From assembly GCA_903871605.1 (NCBI GenBank), contig CAIQHF010000044.1:1-64000 (forward strand): a DNA stretch of 64,000 nt, written 5' to 3'. The stretch comes from an uncultured Sphingomonadaceae bacterium (GTDB lineage: Bacteria; Pseudomonadota; Alphaproteobacteria; Sphingomonadales; Sphingomonadaceae). The notes below the pieces were generated by a model, which ran no database searches, had not been told where the DNA came from, and was given only the letters and a program-made list of their open reading frames with translations. Shown here piece by piece: positions 31,811 to 40,656 of the stretch (its first letter is position 1; each line of letters opens with the position of its first letter). A program made the translations under genes and the position numbers.

Positions 31811-33746
31811 AGACCAGGCCGAGGGGTTCGCCCCCGATCCGCTTGACGGGATCGATCACGCCATCGCGCGCGCGCGCGGTGCGCTGGCGGCCGCGCAGAG
31901 GCCCGACGGCCATTGGGTCTTCGAGCTCGAGGCCGATGCGACGATCCCGTCCGAATATATCCTGCTGCGCCACTATCTCGGCGAGCCCGACGATCTCGCG
32001 CTCGAGGCGGCGATCGGTCGCTATCTGCGCCGCATCCAGGCGCCGCACGGTGGCTGGAGCCTCTATCAGGACGGCGGCTTCGACATCTCGGCGACCGTGA
32101 AGGCCTATTTCGCGCTCAAGATGATCGGCGACGATGTCGACGCCCCGCATATGGCGCGGGCGCGCGGCGAAATCCTCAAGCGCGGCGGGGCGGGGGCGGC
32201 CAACGTCTTCACGCGCATCCAGCTCGCTTTGTTCGGCTATGGCTGGGCGGGCGTGCCCGAAATCCCCCCCGAACTGATCCTCGCGCCGCGCTGGTTCCCG
32301 ATCCACCTTTCGAAAATGTCCTATTGGGCGCGCACCGTGATCGTGCCGCTGCTCGTGTTGTGCGCGCTGCGTCCGGTCGCGCGCAACCGCCGAGGCGTGC
32401 GCGTCGACGAGCTGTTCCTTCCTGGCCGCCGGCCGCTGCAGCGCGCGCTGCCGGGCAAGAGGCTGTGGACCGCGGGCTTCGCCGCGCTCGACGTCGTGCT
32501 CAAGCGTGGCCGGAGACTGTGGCCCGCGCCGCTGCGCCGCCGCGCGATCGACGCCTGCGTCGGTTTCGTCGTCGAGCGGCTCAACGGCGAGGACGGGCTG
32601 GGCGCGATCTATCCGGCGATGGCCAACAGCGTGATGATGTTCGATGCGCTCGGCTATCCGCCCGAGCATCCGCACCGGGCGATCGCGCGCGCGTCGCTGG
32701 AGAAGCTGCTCGTCCGCCGGACGGATGGCGAGGTCTATTGCCAGCCCTGCGTGTCGCCGGTGTGGGATACCGCGCTCGCCGCGCACGCGATGCTCGAGGC
32801 GGGCGACGAGGAGTCGGCGACGCGCGGGCTCGACTGGCTGGCGCCGCGTCAGATCCTCGACGTGACGGGCGACTGGGCGGTGCAGAAGCCCGATGTCCGT
32901 CCCGGCGGCTGGGCGTTCCAGTACGGCAACGATCACTATCCCGATCTCGACGACACCGCGGTCGTGGTGATGGCGATGGACCGCGCGCGGCCCCGGCTCG
33001 GCGATCGCTACGACGAGCGGATCGATCGCGGCGTCGAATGGACCGCGGGGCTGCAGAGCAAGGATGGCGGCTATGCGGCGTTCGATGCCGACAACATGGC
33101 CTATTATCTCAACGACATCCCGTTCGCCGATCATGGCGCGCTGCTCGATCCGCCGACCGCCGACGTCACTGCGCGCGTCGTCTCGATGCTGGCGCAGCTC
33201 GGCGAAGCGGCCAACAGCCCGCGGATGGCGGAGGCGGTCGAATGGCTGCGCCGCGACCAGCATCCCGAAGGCAGCTGGTGGGGCCGTTGGGGGGTCAATT
33301 ACATCTACGGCACCTGGTCGGTGCTGTGCGCGCTCAACATGGCGGGGGTCGATCCGGCCTCGGCGATGGTGCGCCGCGCGGTGCGCTGGCTGATCGCGAT
33401 CCAGAATGCCGATGGCGGCTGGGGCGAGAGCGCCGACAGCTATGCGCTGACCCGCAAGGCGCACGAGCCGGCGCCGTCCAACGCCTCGCAGACCGCCTGG
33501 GCGCTGCTCGGACTGATGGCGGCGGGCGAGGTCGATCATCCCGCGGTGACGCGCGGCGTCGCCTGGCTCGAACGCCATCAGGCCGAGGACGGTCTGTGGG
33601 GGCAGGAACATTATACCGGCGGCGGCTTCCCGCGCGTTTTCTATCTTCGCTACCACGGCTATCCCAAATATTTCCCGCTGTGGGCGCTCGCCCGCTACCG
33701 CAACCTCAAGCGCGGCAACGAACGACGTGTGGGGTTCGGGATGTGA
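31797..33746 (+). CDS. shc: Squalene-hopene cyclase
   Basis: A 649-residue monotopic cyclase that folds squalene into hopene or hopanol. The catalytic acid motif is D383-L-D385-D386-T-A in the usual DxDDTA position. Several QW repeats are visible (for example QNADGGWGES and GSWWGRWGVNYIYGTWS). The start is GTG 31797, with GGAGG six bases upstream inside the end of hpnE, so the 14-base overlap is real. It is the central gene of the hopanoid operon. Confidence 0.97.
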   Translation: MLRVEDQAEGFAPDPLDGIDHAIARARGALAAAQRPDGHWVFELEADATIPSEYILLRHYLGEPDDLALEAAIGRYLRRIQAPHGGWSLYQDGGFDISATVKAYFALKMIGDDVDAPHMARARGEILKRGGAGAANVFTRIQLALFGYGWAGVPEIPPELILAPRWFPIHLSKMSYWARTVIVPLLVLCALRPVARNRRGVRVDELFLPGRRPLQRALPGKRLWTAGFAALDVVLKRGRRLWPAPLRRRAIDACVGFVVERLNGEDGLGAIYPAMANSVMMFDALGYPPEHPHRAIARASLEKLLVRRTDGEVYCQPCVSPVWDTALAAHAMLEAGDEESATRGLDWLAPRQILDVTGDWAVQKPDVRPGGWAFQYGNDHYPDLDDTAVVVMAMDRARPRLGDRYDERIDRGVEWTAGLQSKDGGYAAFDADNMAYYLNDIPFADHGALLDPPTADVTARVVSMLAQLGEAANSPRMAEAVEWLRRDQHPEGSWWGRWGVNYIYGTWSVLCALNMAGVDPASAMVRRAVRWLIAIQNADGGWGESADSYALTRKAHEPAPSNASQTAWALLGLMAAGEVDHPAVTRGVAWLERHQAEDGLWGQEHYTGGGFPRVFYLRYHGYPKYFPLWALARYRNLKRGNERRVGFGM

Positions 33747-33757
33747 CGATGGCTTTG

Positions 33758-33825
33758 CGTTCCCCCGCGCAGGCGGGAGCCCATTTCCGACATCCGACCT
33801 CTCCCCCCGCCTGCGCGGGGGACCG
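33758..33825. repeat. REPIN-like inverted repeat in the shc-hpnG gap
   Basis: Two palindromic halves, GTTCCCCCGCGCAGGCGGGA near 33759 and CCCGCCTGCGCGGGGGACC ending at 33824, are reverse complements of each other around a spacer of about 25 bases. The element fills most of the 91-bp gap, and its immediate edge contributes the GGGAG that serves as the hpnG ribosome-binding site. Confidence 0.75.
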
Positions 33826-33837
33826 GGAGCGTCGCGC

Positions 33838-34602
33838 ATGATTCTCGTCGCATGCGGCATGAAGCGCGAGGCCAAGGCGCTCGCGCGCGACGGCGTGACG
33901 ACCGTCGTTGCCGGCACCGACGCGACGCGTTTCGAGGCCGAGCTCGAGGCGGGCGTCGCAGCGGGGGCGACCGCGATCCTCAGCATGGGGCTGGCGGGCG
34001 CGCTCGCGCCGCGGCTCGCGGTCGGCGACTGGGTGGTCGGCACGCTGTCGCCGACGGGGATGGAGCGGCGCGAATGGAGCGTCGGTGCCGGTGCCTCGCG
34101 GCCGCCCCGCGAACGCCGCAGCGATCCGCAGCCGACCGCGCGCAAGGAGGCCTCGTCAGGGTGGATCAGCCGGATCGCGGCGTTGCTGCCAGGCGCGGTG
34201 GTCGGCCGCATCCACGCCGACGGATCGATGATCGTCACCGCCGCGCAGAAGGAGGAACTGCATTTCTCCCAGCGCGCGCTCGCCTGCGACATGGAGAGTC
34301 ACATCGCCGCGCGCGTCGCGGCGCGGCACGGGCTGCCGTTCGCGGTCGCGCGCGTCGTCTCGGATGCCGCCGATCGCACGCTGCCACGCGCGACGCAGGT
34401 CGCGATGGCGCCGGACGGCGGGATCCGGATCGGCGCGGTGCTGCTCGCGCTGCTGATGCGGCCGTGGCAGCTTCCCGCGCTGATCGGCGTCGGTCTCGAC
34501 GCCGGTCGCGCGATGAAGGCGCTAGCCCGCGGTTACGACATGCTTGCTGGAGCCGGGTTTGGTCTTGGCGATCAGCGCAAGCTCGCGCTCGACATGCGTT
34601 GA
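33838..34602 (+). CDS. hpnG: Adenosylhopane nucleosidase HpnG
   Basis: Phosphorylase-superfamily protein of 254 residues that releases adenine from adenosylhopane to give ribosylhopane. SMGLAGALAPRLAVGDWVVG is near residue 49; the family's substrate-binding segment ACDMESHIAARVAARHGLPF is near 149; VSDAADRTLP follows. GGGAG, eight bases before the ATG, is at the edge of the repeat. Residues about 78-110 are a hydrophilic insertion. The last 81 bases overlap the convergent hpnH gene; the motif LAGAGFGLG near the end fits the family C-terminus, so both ends look genuine. Confidence 0.92.
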   Translation: MILVACGMKREAKALARDGVTTVVAGTDATRFEAELEAGVAAGATAILSMGLAGALAPRLAVGDWVVGTLSPTGMERREWSVGAGASRPPRERRSDPQPTARKEASSGWISRIAALLPGAVVGRIHADGSMIVTAAQKEELHFSQRALACDMESHIAARVAARHGLPFAVARVVSDAADRTLPRATQVAMAPDGGIRIGAVLLALLMRPWQLPALIGVGLDAGRAMKALARGYDMLAGAGFGLGDQRKLALDMR

Positions 34603-35667
34603 GAACACGTCCTCGGCGGGGCGGGCCCGGCTGAGATCGATGTCGGGCGCCATCGGGCCGGTGGTGCGCACACCCTTGCGGCCGACGCTCATGAATTTCA
34701 GCGGATGGCGGATCCCGTCGGTCGCGGCCGTCCCCTCGAAGCCGCAATGGACCATGCAGTCCGAGCATTTCTCGTACTTGCCGACGCCGTACTGATCCCA
34801 GTCGGTGCCTTCCATCAGCTCGGCGAAGGTCTTCACATAGCCTTCGCCGACGAGGTAGCAGGGCTTCTGCCAGCCGAAGACCGTGCGCAGCGGCATCGAC
34901 CAGGGCGTGCATTCGTAGCTCTGGTTGCCGGCGAGGAAATCGAGGAAGAGCGGCGAATTGGTGAAGGTCCACGCCTTGCCGCCATCGCCGCGCGAGAAGA
35001 CGTCGCGGAAGAACGTCTTGGTGCGCTCGCGGCTGAGGAAATGCTCCTTGTCGGAGGCGCGCTCATAGGCATAGCCGGGCGAGATGGTGATCTCGACGCC
35101 GAGCCTCTTCATGTCGTCGAAATAGGCGGCGAGGCGGGCGGGGTCGGCGCCGTCGAACACGGTGCAGTTGACCTGGACGCGGAAGCCCTTGGCCTTGGCG
35201 AGCTCGATCGCCTCGATCGCGACGTCATAGGTGCCGTCCTGGTCGACGGCATGATCGTGCATGCCCCTGTCGCCGTCGAGATGGATCGACCAGGTGAAAT
35301 AGGGAGACGGCTGATAGTCGTCGATCTTCTTCTTGAGCAGCAGCGCGTTGGTGCACAGGATGACGAACTTCTTCTTGGCGATATAGCCCTTGACGATCTT
35401 GGGCATGTCGCGGTGGAGCAGCGGTTCGCCACCGGCGATCGAGACCGCGGGCGCGCCGCACTCGTCGATCGCCTCCATGCACTGATCATAGCTCAGCCGC
35501 TGGTTGAGGATCGCGTCGGGATAGTCGATCTTGCCGCAGCCGGGGCAGGCCAGATTGCAGCGCAGCAGCGGCTCGAGCATCAGCACCATCGGGTATTTGC
35601 CACCCTTGATATGCTGTTTGAGCGCATAGGCGCCGATGCGCGTGACGACGGGGAGGGGAAGACCCAT
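34522..35667 (-). CDS. hpnH: Adenosylhopane synthase HpnH (radical SAM)
   Basis: A 381-residue radical SAM enzyme that joins 5'-deoxyadenosyl to diploptene, the first step of side-chain extension. The cluster motif is C37, C41 and C44 in RCNLACPGCGK. SIAGGEPLLHRDMP near 95, CTNALLLKKKI and a C-terminal cysteine set (KCSDCMVHCGFEG) complete the SPASM-like tail. It lies nine bases downstream of ispH and is probably co-transcribed. Its tail is antisense to hpnG over 81 bases. Confidence 0.96.
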   Translation of the reverse strand: MGLPLPVVTRIGAYALKQHIKGGKYPMVLMLEPLLRCNLACPGCGKIDYPDAILNQRLSYDQCMEAIDECGAPAVSIAGGEPLLHRDMPKIVKGYIAKKKFVILCTNALLLKKKIDDYQPSPYFTWSIHLDGDRGMHDHAVDQDGTYDVAIEAIELAKAKGFRVQVNCTVFDGADPARLAAYFDDMKRLGVEITISPGYAYERASDKEHFLSRERTKTFFRDVFSRGDGGKAWTFTNSPLFLDFLAGNQSYECTPWSMPLRTVFGWQKPCYLVGEGYVKTFAELMEGTDWDQYGVGKYEKCSDCMVHCGFEGTAATDGIRHPLKFMSVGRKGVRTTGPMAPDIDLSRARPAEDVFSTHVERELALIAKTKPGSSKHVVTAG

Positions 35668-35676
35668 TTTCTTGTC

Positions 35677-36627
35677 CTAGGCTACACGGGCGCGCGGCTG
35701 CAGGCGCGCGAGCGCCGGCGGCAGGCGGAATTGCACATTTTCCTCGAGTCCGTCGAGGGTCGATACGGTCGCGGGCGTGGTCCGTTCGATCGCGGCGATC
35801 ACGCTCTGGACGAGCTCCTCGGGCGCCGAGGCGCCCGCGGTGAGCCCGATCGAGGCGACCCCCTCGATCCAGGCGGGATCGAATTCGGTGCCGTCAGCGA
35901 TCAGATAGGCGGGCTTGCCCATCTCCTCGCCGATCTCGCGCAGCCGGTTCGAATTGGAGCTGTTGGGCGACCCCACCACGATCAGCATGTCCGCCTGCTC
36001 GCACAGCGCGCGCACCGCGGACTGGCGGTTCTGCGTGGCATAGCAGATGTCCGACGTATCGGGCCCGGTGACGTCGGAGAAGCGGCCCTTCAGCGCCGCG
36101 ATGATCGCGCGCGTGTCGTCGACCGACAGCGTCGTCTGCGTGATATAGGCGATCGGCCGATCGAGCGGGAGCGCGAGCGTCGCGACCTCCTCGGGGGTGC
36201 CGACGAGATGCACCTCGCCGTCGATCTGGCCGAGCGTGCCCTCGACCTCGGGATGGCCGGCATGGCCGATCAGCACGAGCGTACGCCCGGTCGCGACATA
36301 GCGGCGTCCCTGCGCATGGACCTTGCTGACCAGCGGGCAGGTCGCGTCGATCACCGGCAGCCCCTTGGCCTCCGCGTCGAGCTGGACGGCGCGGCTGACG
36401 CCGTGCGCGGAAAAGATCGTGACGGCGCCCGCGGGCACCTCGCTCAGCTCCTCGACGAACACCGCCCCCTTCGCCTTGAGCGTATCGACGACATGGCGGT
36501 TGTGGACGATCTCGTGGCGGACATAGACGGGCGCCCCGGTCCGATCGAGCGCTTGATCGACGATGTCGATCGCGCGAATGACGCCCGCGCAGAAACCGCG
36601 GGGTTGGGCTAGCAAAACTTTGACCAT
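35677..36627 (-). CDS. ispH: 4-hydroxy-3-methylbut-2-enyl diphosphate reductase
   Basis: Iron-sulfur enzyme of 316 residues that makes IPP and DMAPP in the last step of the MEP pathway. The three cluster cysteines are C13 in RGFCAGV, C97 in DATCPLV and C195 in [11 protein letters not shown]. The catalytic glutamate region [11 protein letters not shown] is near 124. ATG 36627 is chosen with GGAG seven bases upstream; an in-frame TTG precedes it directly. Its position just before hpnH couples isoprenoid supply to hopanoid synthesis. Confidence 0.96.
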   Translation of the reverse strand: MVKVLLAQPRGFCAGVIRAIDIVDQALDRTGAPVYVRHEIVHNRHVVDTLKAKGAVFVEELSEVPAGAVTIFSAHGVSRAVQLDAEAKGLPVIDATCPLVSKVHAQGRRYVATGRTLVLIGHAGHPEVEGTLGQIDGEVHLVGTPEEVATLALPLDRPIAYITQTTLSVDDTRAIIAALKGRFSDVTGPDTSDICYATQNRQSAVRALCEQADMLIVVGSPNSSNSNRLREIGEEMGKPAYLIADGTEFDPAWIEGVASIGLTAGASAPEELVQSVIAAIERTTPATVSTLDGLEENVQFRLPPALARLQPRARVA

Positions 36628-36762
36628 CAATGTCTCCGGAGGGTCGCACGCCCCACATAGTCGCTCCGTTGCGGTTGCGAAAGGGAGCGCAACCCTTTGC
36701 CGCGCAGCGGTGTTCAGCAGCGGTTATTGCGCAACACCTCATGATGCCGGACTGACCATAGG
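36628..36762. promoter_or_regulatory. Divergent region ispH / hpnM
   Basis: The 135-bp gap contains GGTTGCG (36673-36679) and CGCAACC (36688-36694), which pair around an eight-base loop. An overlapping AAAGGG/CCCTTT pair (36680-36685 with 36693-36698) is mutually exclusive with the first. Promoters for both genes are expected here but no clear hexamers were identified. Confidence 0.45.
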
Positions 36763-37347
36763 ATGACGACATTGACATTTTCCGCCCACCGCCTCGCCGC
36801 CGCCCTGATCCTTGCCGCACCCGCCGCAGCGCAGGCACAGGCCGGCGATCCGGCCGCCGCGCGGATCGGCGCCTATGACGAGGCGGTGATCGGGATCATG
36901 AAGGCGAAGCTGGGGACAGCCGCACGCGCCGATCGCTTCGCGCCGCTGGTCAAGAGCTATTACGACATGCCCGGGATCGCAGCGCTGGTCGCGGGGCCAG
37001 CGTGGGCAAGCGCGTCGCCGGCCGACAAGACCGCGGCGATCGAGGCGCTGACCCGCCACTCGGCAGTATCGCTCGCGCGCAACTTCAAGAGCTATACGGG
37101 CGAGCGCTTCACCGTCGCCCCGCAGGTGATCGCGCGCGGCGCCGAGAAGGTGGTCAGGGTGACGATCGATACCGATCAGCTCTTCTATCGGATGCGGCTG
37201 ACGGGCGGATCGTGGAAGATCGTCGACGTGATCTCGGGCGGGGTGAGCAATCTCGCGCTCCAGCGCGCCGACCTGGCGAGCACGGTACAGGCCGGCGGCG
37301 TCGCGGCGATGGTGAAGAAGCTCGGTCAGCTCGACGCGGTGAAATAG
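36763..37347 (+). CDS. hpnM: Hopanoid-associated periplasmic protein HpnM (Ttg2D/MlaC-like)
   Basis: A 194-residue exported protein with signal peptide cleaving after AAAQAQA. It belongs to the MlaC/toluene-tolerance lipid-binding family: VKSYYDMPGIAALVAGPAW near 65, LARNFKSYTGERF near 105, TDQLFYRMRLTGGSWKIVDV near 141. It is inferred to carry hopanoids or phospholipids between membranes, partnering with HpnN, which converges on it with a three-base gap. Confidence 0.9.
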   Translation: MTTLTFSAHRLAAALILAAPAAAQAQAGDPAAARIGAYDEAVIGIMKAKLGTAARADRFAPLVKSYYDMPGIAALVAGPAWASASPADKTAAIEALTRHSAVSLARNFKSYTGERFTVAPQVIARGAEKVVRVTIDTDQLFYRMRLTGGSWKIVDVISGGVSNLALQRADLASTVQAGGVAAMVKKLGQLDAVK

Positions 37348-37350
37348 CCG

Positions 37351-39939
37351 TCAGGCGGCGCGCCGGCGCTGCGGCCCGAGCAGCGCCGGCTCGAAGATCA
37401 GCGCGCAGACCAGCGTCCAGGCGAGCGAGATCATCAGGATCTTGCCCATGCTCGCGGTGCCGGGATGGCGCGACAGCCAGAGCGAGCCGAAGGCCGATCC
37501 GGTCGCGAGCGCGGAGAAGAATACCGCGCGCGCGAGCGGCGACTGCAGCAGGTCGGTCGCGCCGCCCCGCCACGCCATCACGAAATAGATGTGGAAGGCG
37601 ACGCCGACGCCGAACAGCAGCGGGAAGGCGATGATGTTGGCGAAGTTGATCGGCTGCCCGATCAGCACGCATGTCCCGAGCGTCAGGAAGCCCGACAGCA
37701 CCACCGGCGCGAGCGTGAACGCCACCTCGCGCGCGTTGCGCAGCACGAGCAGCAGCAGCAGGCTGACCGCGGCGAGCGCGAGCACGCCGGCCTCGACGAA
37801 CGCCATCGCGACCGTGTGCGCCGCGCCCTGCGTCGAGACGGCGGGGCCGGTCGCCCGCGGCGCGACCGCCTCGACCGCGGCAACGAAGCGCGCGAGCGCC
37901 GCATCGCTGCGGTCGCTGCCCGCGGCGGTGAGCTCGATCTTGGCGGCGCCGTTGGGCGCGATCCAGTCCTGCCTGACCTCGGGTGGCAGCGTCTCGACCG
38001 TCACGGGCTGCGCTGCGAGCGCGGCGCGCATCTGATCGAGCATCGTCTCGAGCGGCGGGACGAGCAGCGCGGTCGCCCGGTCTCGCGCGCTCGCCGGACC
38101 GGATGCGAGCCGCTCGAACGAAGCGGCAAGACGGCGGGCATCGCCGCTCGCGCGGTCCGTTCCCGTCGCGACGCTGCGCAGGCTCTGGGCGGTCGTGCCG
38201 AGCGCGGCGACCGTGTCGGCGTCGCTCGGCGGCAGCGAAGGCGCGAAGGGATTGAGCGTGTAGTCGAGCAGTGCCTGCGCGTTGGCGATCAGTGCGAGCT
38301 TGGGCGTCTGGTCGCCGGGGACGAAGCTCGCCGCGGTGATCACCTGGCCGACCTCAGGCAATTTGGCGAGGCGTGTCGCGGCGGCCTGCGCGGCGGCGAG
38401 GTTCGGCGCGAGAATGTCGATCGTATTGGGGTCGCGCGCCGGATCGTGCGCCAATTCGGCGAGCGTCGCCATCGCCTCGCCTTGCGGGTTGCGCAGGTGA
38501 AGCGGATTGAAGTCGAAGCGGACCAGCGCGAGGCTGGCGATGCCGAGCACCATCGCGACGCCGAACGTCGCGAGCACCAGGCGGCGCCGCCGGATCAGGA
38601 AGGCGTCGGCCGCCGCGAGCTTGGGGTTGCCCAGCTCGGCCAGCGGCCGATCGGCGCGGACCAGCATCAGCAGCGCGGGCAGCAACGTCACCGCGAAGGC
38701 GAGCGCGACGATCATGCCCATCCCCGCAATCACGCCCAGTTGCGCGATGCCGACATAGTCGGTCGGCAGGAAGGCGAGGAATCCGAGGCAGACCGCGCCC
38801 GCTGCGAGCAGCAGCGGCGCGCCGAGCGCCGCGATGGCCGCGGCCATCGCTTCGGCCGGGGTGGCGTGGGTCAGCCGCTCGGCTTGGTAGCGGACCCCGA
38901 TCTGGATGCCGAAATCGACCCCCAGGCCGACGAACAGGGGGATGAAGGCGACCGAGATCAGGTTGAATTCGCCGACCGCAGCCAGCCCGATCGCGGCGGT
39001 AACGATCAGCCCCGCGATGGTCGTCGCGAGGATCGCCGCGACGATCCGCCACGATCGCACCGCCAACCGCAGCGTCACCAGCATCGCGAACAGCATCGTG
39101 CCCCCGACCAGCCACGCATGATCGGCGAGGCTGGCGAATTCCTCGTCGGACAGCGGCACCGATCCGGTGATCCGCACGGTGACGCCGTGCGCGGGATCGA
39201 GCCCGAGCGCGGCGGCGTCGGCGCGCACCGCATCGGTCGCGGGGACGCCCGGCATCAGCGCGCCGAAGTCGAGCACTGGCGTCGCCAGCACCAGCCGCCG
39301 CCTGGGCGCCGCGAGCGCGCCGGCGGCGTCGCCGAACAGCGCCTGCCACGAGAAAAAGGCCGGCCGGCCCGCCGCCTGCGCGTCGAGCGCGTCGGCGAGT
39401 GCCGCCATCGGGCGATCGATCCGTCCGAGCGTCGCATCGCCGCGGGCTACGCCCTGCAGCATCGTGCCGAGCGCGCCCGCGATCCCGCGCAGCGAGGGGT
39501 CGGAGGCCAGCGGCCCGAGCAGAGGCTGCGCATCGACCATCTTGCGGGTCGCCGACGCGACGTCGGCCTCCTGGCCGAACAGCAGGCCCTCACGCGCGAA
39601 ATAGTCGCCCCCGTCGGGGCGGGCGACGCGCCGGAAATGCGCGCGGTCGGCGCCCATCCGGGCGGCGAGTCCGGCGGCGCCGCGTTCGGCCAGTTCGGAC
39701 GTCGCGCCGTCGATCACGACCAGCACGGTGTCGCCATTCTGCGGGAAGGCGGCGTCCATCCGCCGCTCGGCGACGCGCCAGGCGACGTCGCGCGAGATCA
39801 GCGCCGTCGCATCGGTGGTCATCGCGAAATGGCCGATCGCGAACAGCGCCGCGGCGATCGTCAGCAGCAGGCCACCGAGCGCCACCGCCCAAGGCCGGCG
39901 ACAGGCGAACGCGACCGTGCGGACAAGCGGGTGAATCAT
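37351..39939 (-). CDS. hpnN: Hopanoid transporter HpnN (RND/MMPL superfamily)
   Basis: An 862-residue inner-membrane protein with two repeats, each of one helix, a large periplasmic domain and five helices. It shows the MMPL signatures FIPLFVGLGVDFGIQIGVRY near 340 and FPLLFGVGVAFHIYFV near 775. HpnN moves hopanoids from the inner to the outer membrane in studied relatives. It starts seven bases after the stop of the DUF2141 gene, with which it forms an operon. Confidence 0.93.
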   Translation of the reverse strand: MIHPLVRTVAFACRRPWAVALGGLLLTIAAALFAIGHFAMTTDATALISRDVAWRVAERRMDAAFPQNGDTVLVVIDGATSELAERGAAGLAARMGADRAHFRRVARPDGGDYFAREGLLFGQEADVASATRKMVDAQPLLGPLASDPSLRGIAGALGTMLQGVARGDATLGRIDRPMAALADALDAQAAGRPAFFSWQALFGDAAGALAAPRRRLVLATPVLDFGALMPGVPATDAVRADAAALGLDPAHGVTVRITGSVPLSDEEFASLADHAWLVGGTMLFAMLVTLRLAVRSWRIVAAILATTIAGLIVTAAIGLAAVGEFNLISVAFIPLFVGLGVDFGIQIGVRYQAERLTHATPAEAMAAAIAALGAPLLLAAGAVCLGFLAFLPTDYVGIAQLGVIAGMGMIVALAFAVTLLPALLMLVRADRPLAELGNPKLAAADAFLIRRRRLVLATFGVAMVLGIASLALVRFDFNPLHLRNPQGEAMATLAELAHDPARDPNTIDILAPNLAAAQAAATRLAKLPEVGQVITAASFVPGDQTPKLALIANAQALLDYTLNPFAPSLPPSDADTVAALGTTAQSLRSVATGTDRASGDARRLAASFERLASGPASARDRATALLVPPLETMLDQMRAALAAQPVTVETLPPEVRQDWIAPNGAAKIELTAAGSDRSDAALARFVAAVEAVAPRATGPAVSTQGAAHTVAMAFVEAGVLALAAVSLLLLLVLRNAREVAFTLAPVVLSGFLTLGTCVLIGQPINFANIIAFPLLFGVGVAFHIYFVMAWRGGATDLLQSPLARAVFFSALATGSAFGSLWLSRHPGTASMGKILMISLAWTLVCALIFEPALLGPQRRRAA

Positions 39940-39946
39940 CCTCGGC

Positions 39947-40381
39947 TCAGAAGAAGCTGGTGCGCAACGTCAGCGCGATGCGCTGCGGCTCGCTGCCGTG
40001 CGAGAACATCGCCGCGCTCCATTTGGGGGGCGCCATGTGCGTCGGAGCGTCGTTGGAAAAACCGACCGGCTCCTTGGGGATGCCGAACAGACCGCGGTCG
40101 ATCTTGCCGTTGCCGTTGCGATCGTGGAACACCTGCGAGGCATAGCGTCCGGGCGGCACGTTGGGCACCGTGACGATCGTCGTGCCGAGCCGTGCGGGCG
40201 CTTCGGCGGAATAGGGACAGTCGCCGGTCAGGAAGAGCGACTGCGGGCAGATGTCGACATGGACGCGCCCCTTGGCGCTGGTGACGTTGCGCACCGCGAC
40301 CTCGATCGGCGATCCCGAGGGCATTGCGGTGGCGGCGAGCAGCGGGGCCAGCAGGGCCAGCAGCGCGGGACGGATCGGCAT
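39947..40381 (-). CDS. DUF2141 secreted protein
   Basis: A 144-residue exported protein. After a signal peptide (about residues 1-19) it shows a beta-sandwich of the DUF2141 family (PIEVAVRNVTSAKGRVHVDI; FHDRNGNGKIDRGLFGIPKE), with a Ca-binding-like DRNGNGKID loop near 88. Function is unknown. It is co-transcribed immediately before hpnN, which suggests an envelope role linked to hopanoid transport. Confidence 0.85.
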   Translation of the reverse strand: MPIRPALLALLAPLLAATAMPSGSPIEVAVRNVTSAKGRVHVDICPQSLFLTGDCPYSAEAPARLGTTIVTVPNVPPGRYASQVFHDRNGNGKIDRGLFGIPKEPVGFSNDAPTHMAPPKWSAAMFSHGSEPQRIALTLRTSFF

Positions 40382-40540
40382 GCGATCGTCCCACCACAGA
40401 TCATGGCAGCTGTCGAGCCCAAGGCGCGGTCACCGCCGCTTCCGCGCGACGTCCCGCCACCGCTTCCACGCCCCATATCACAAAGGAATCCGGTCCACGA
40501 CGCAGTCGCAGCGTGTCCGTCGGCAAGACTGGAGCATCAG

Positions 40541-40656
40541 GCGATCGAAAAACGAATAATTGTATGCAATCCGGATTCGTGCAATATCGTCAAACGAACC
40601 AATTGCTTATCTTCCATCAGAGAAGACAGCGTATCTTCGTGATGGAGGTAAGCCTC
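40541..40656 (+). promoter_or_regulatory. A+T-rich leader and RBS of the LuxR-type regulator
   Basis: This stretch is clearly A+T richer than the rest of the window and ends in a strong GGAGG (40644-40648) eight bases before an in-frame TTG. It likely holds the promoter of the regulator. The preceding 150 bp (40382-40540) show no gene. Confidence 0.5.

Noticed and set aside
33727-33837. Longer hpnG reading frame starting inside shc
   Set aside because: The extra residues are encoded by the palindromic repeat; the nucleosidase fold begins at MILVACG, which has a proper SD.
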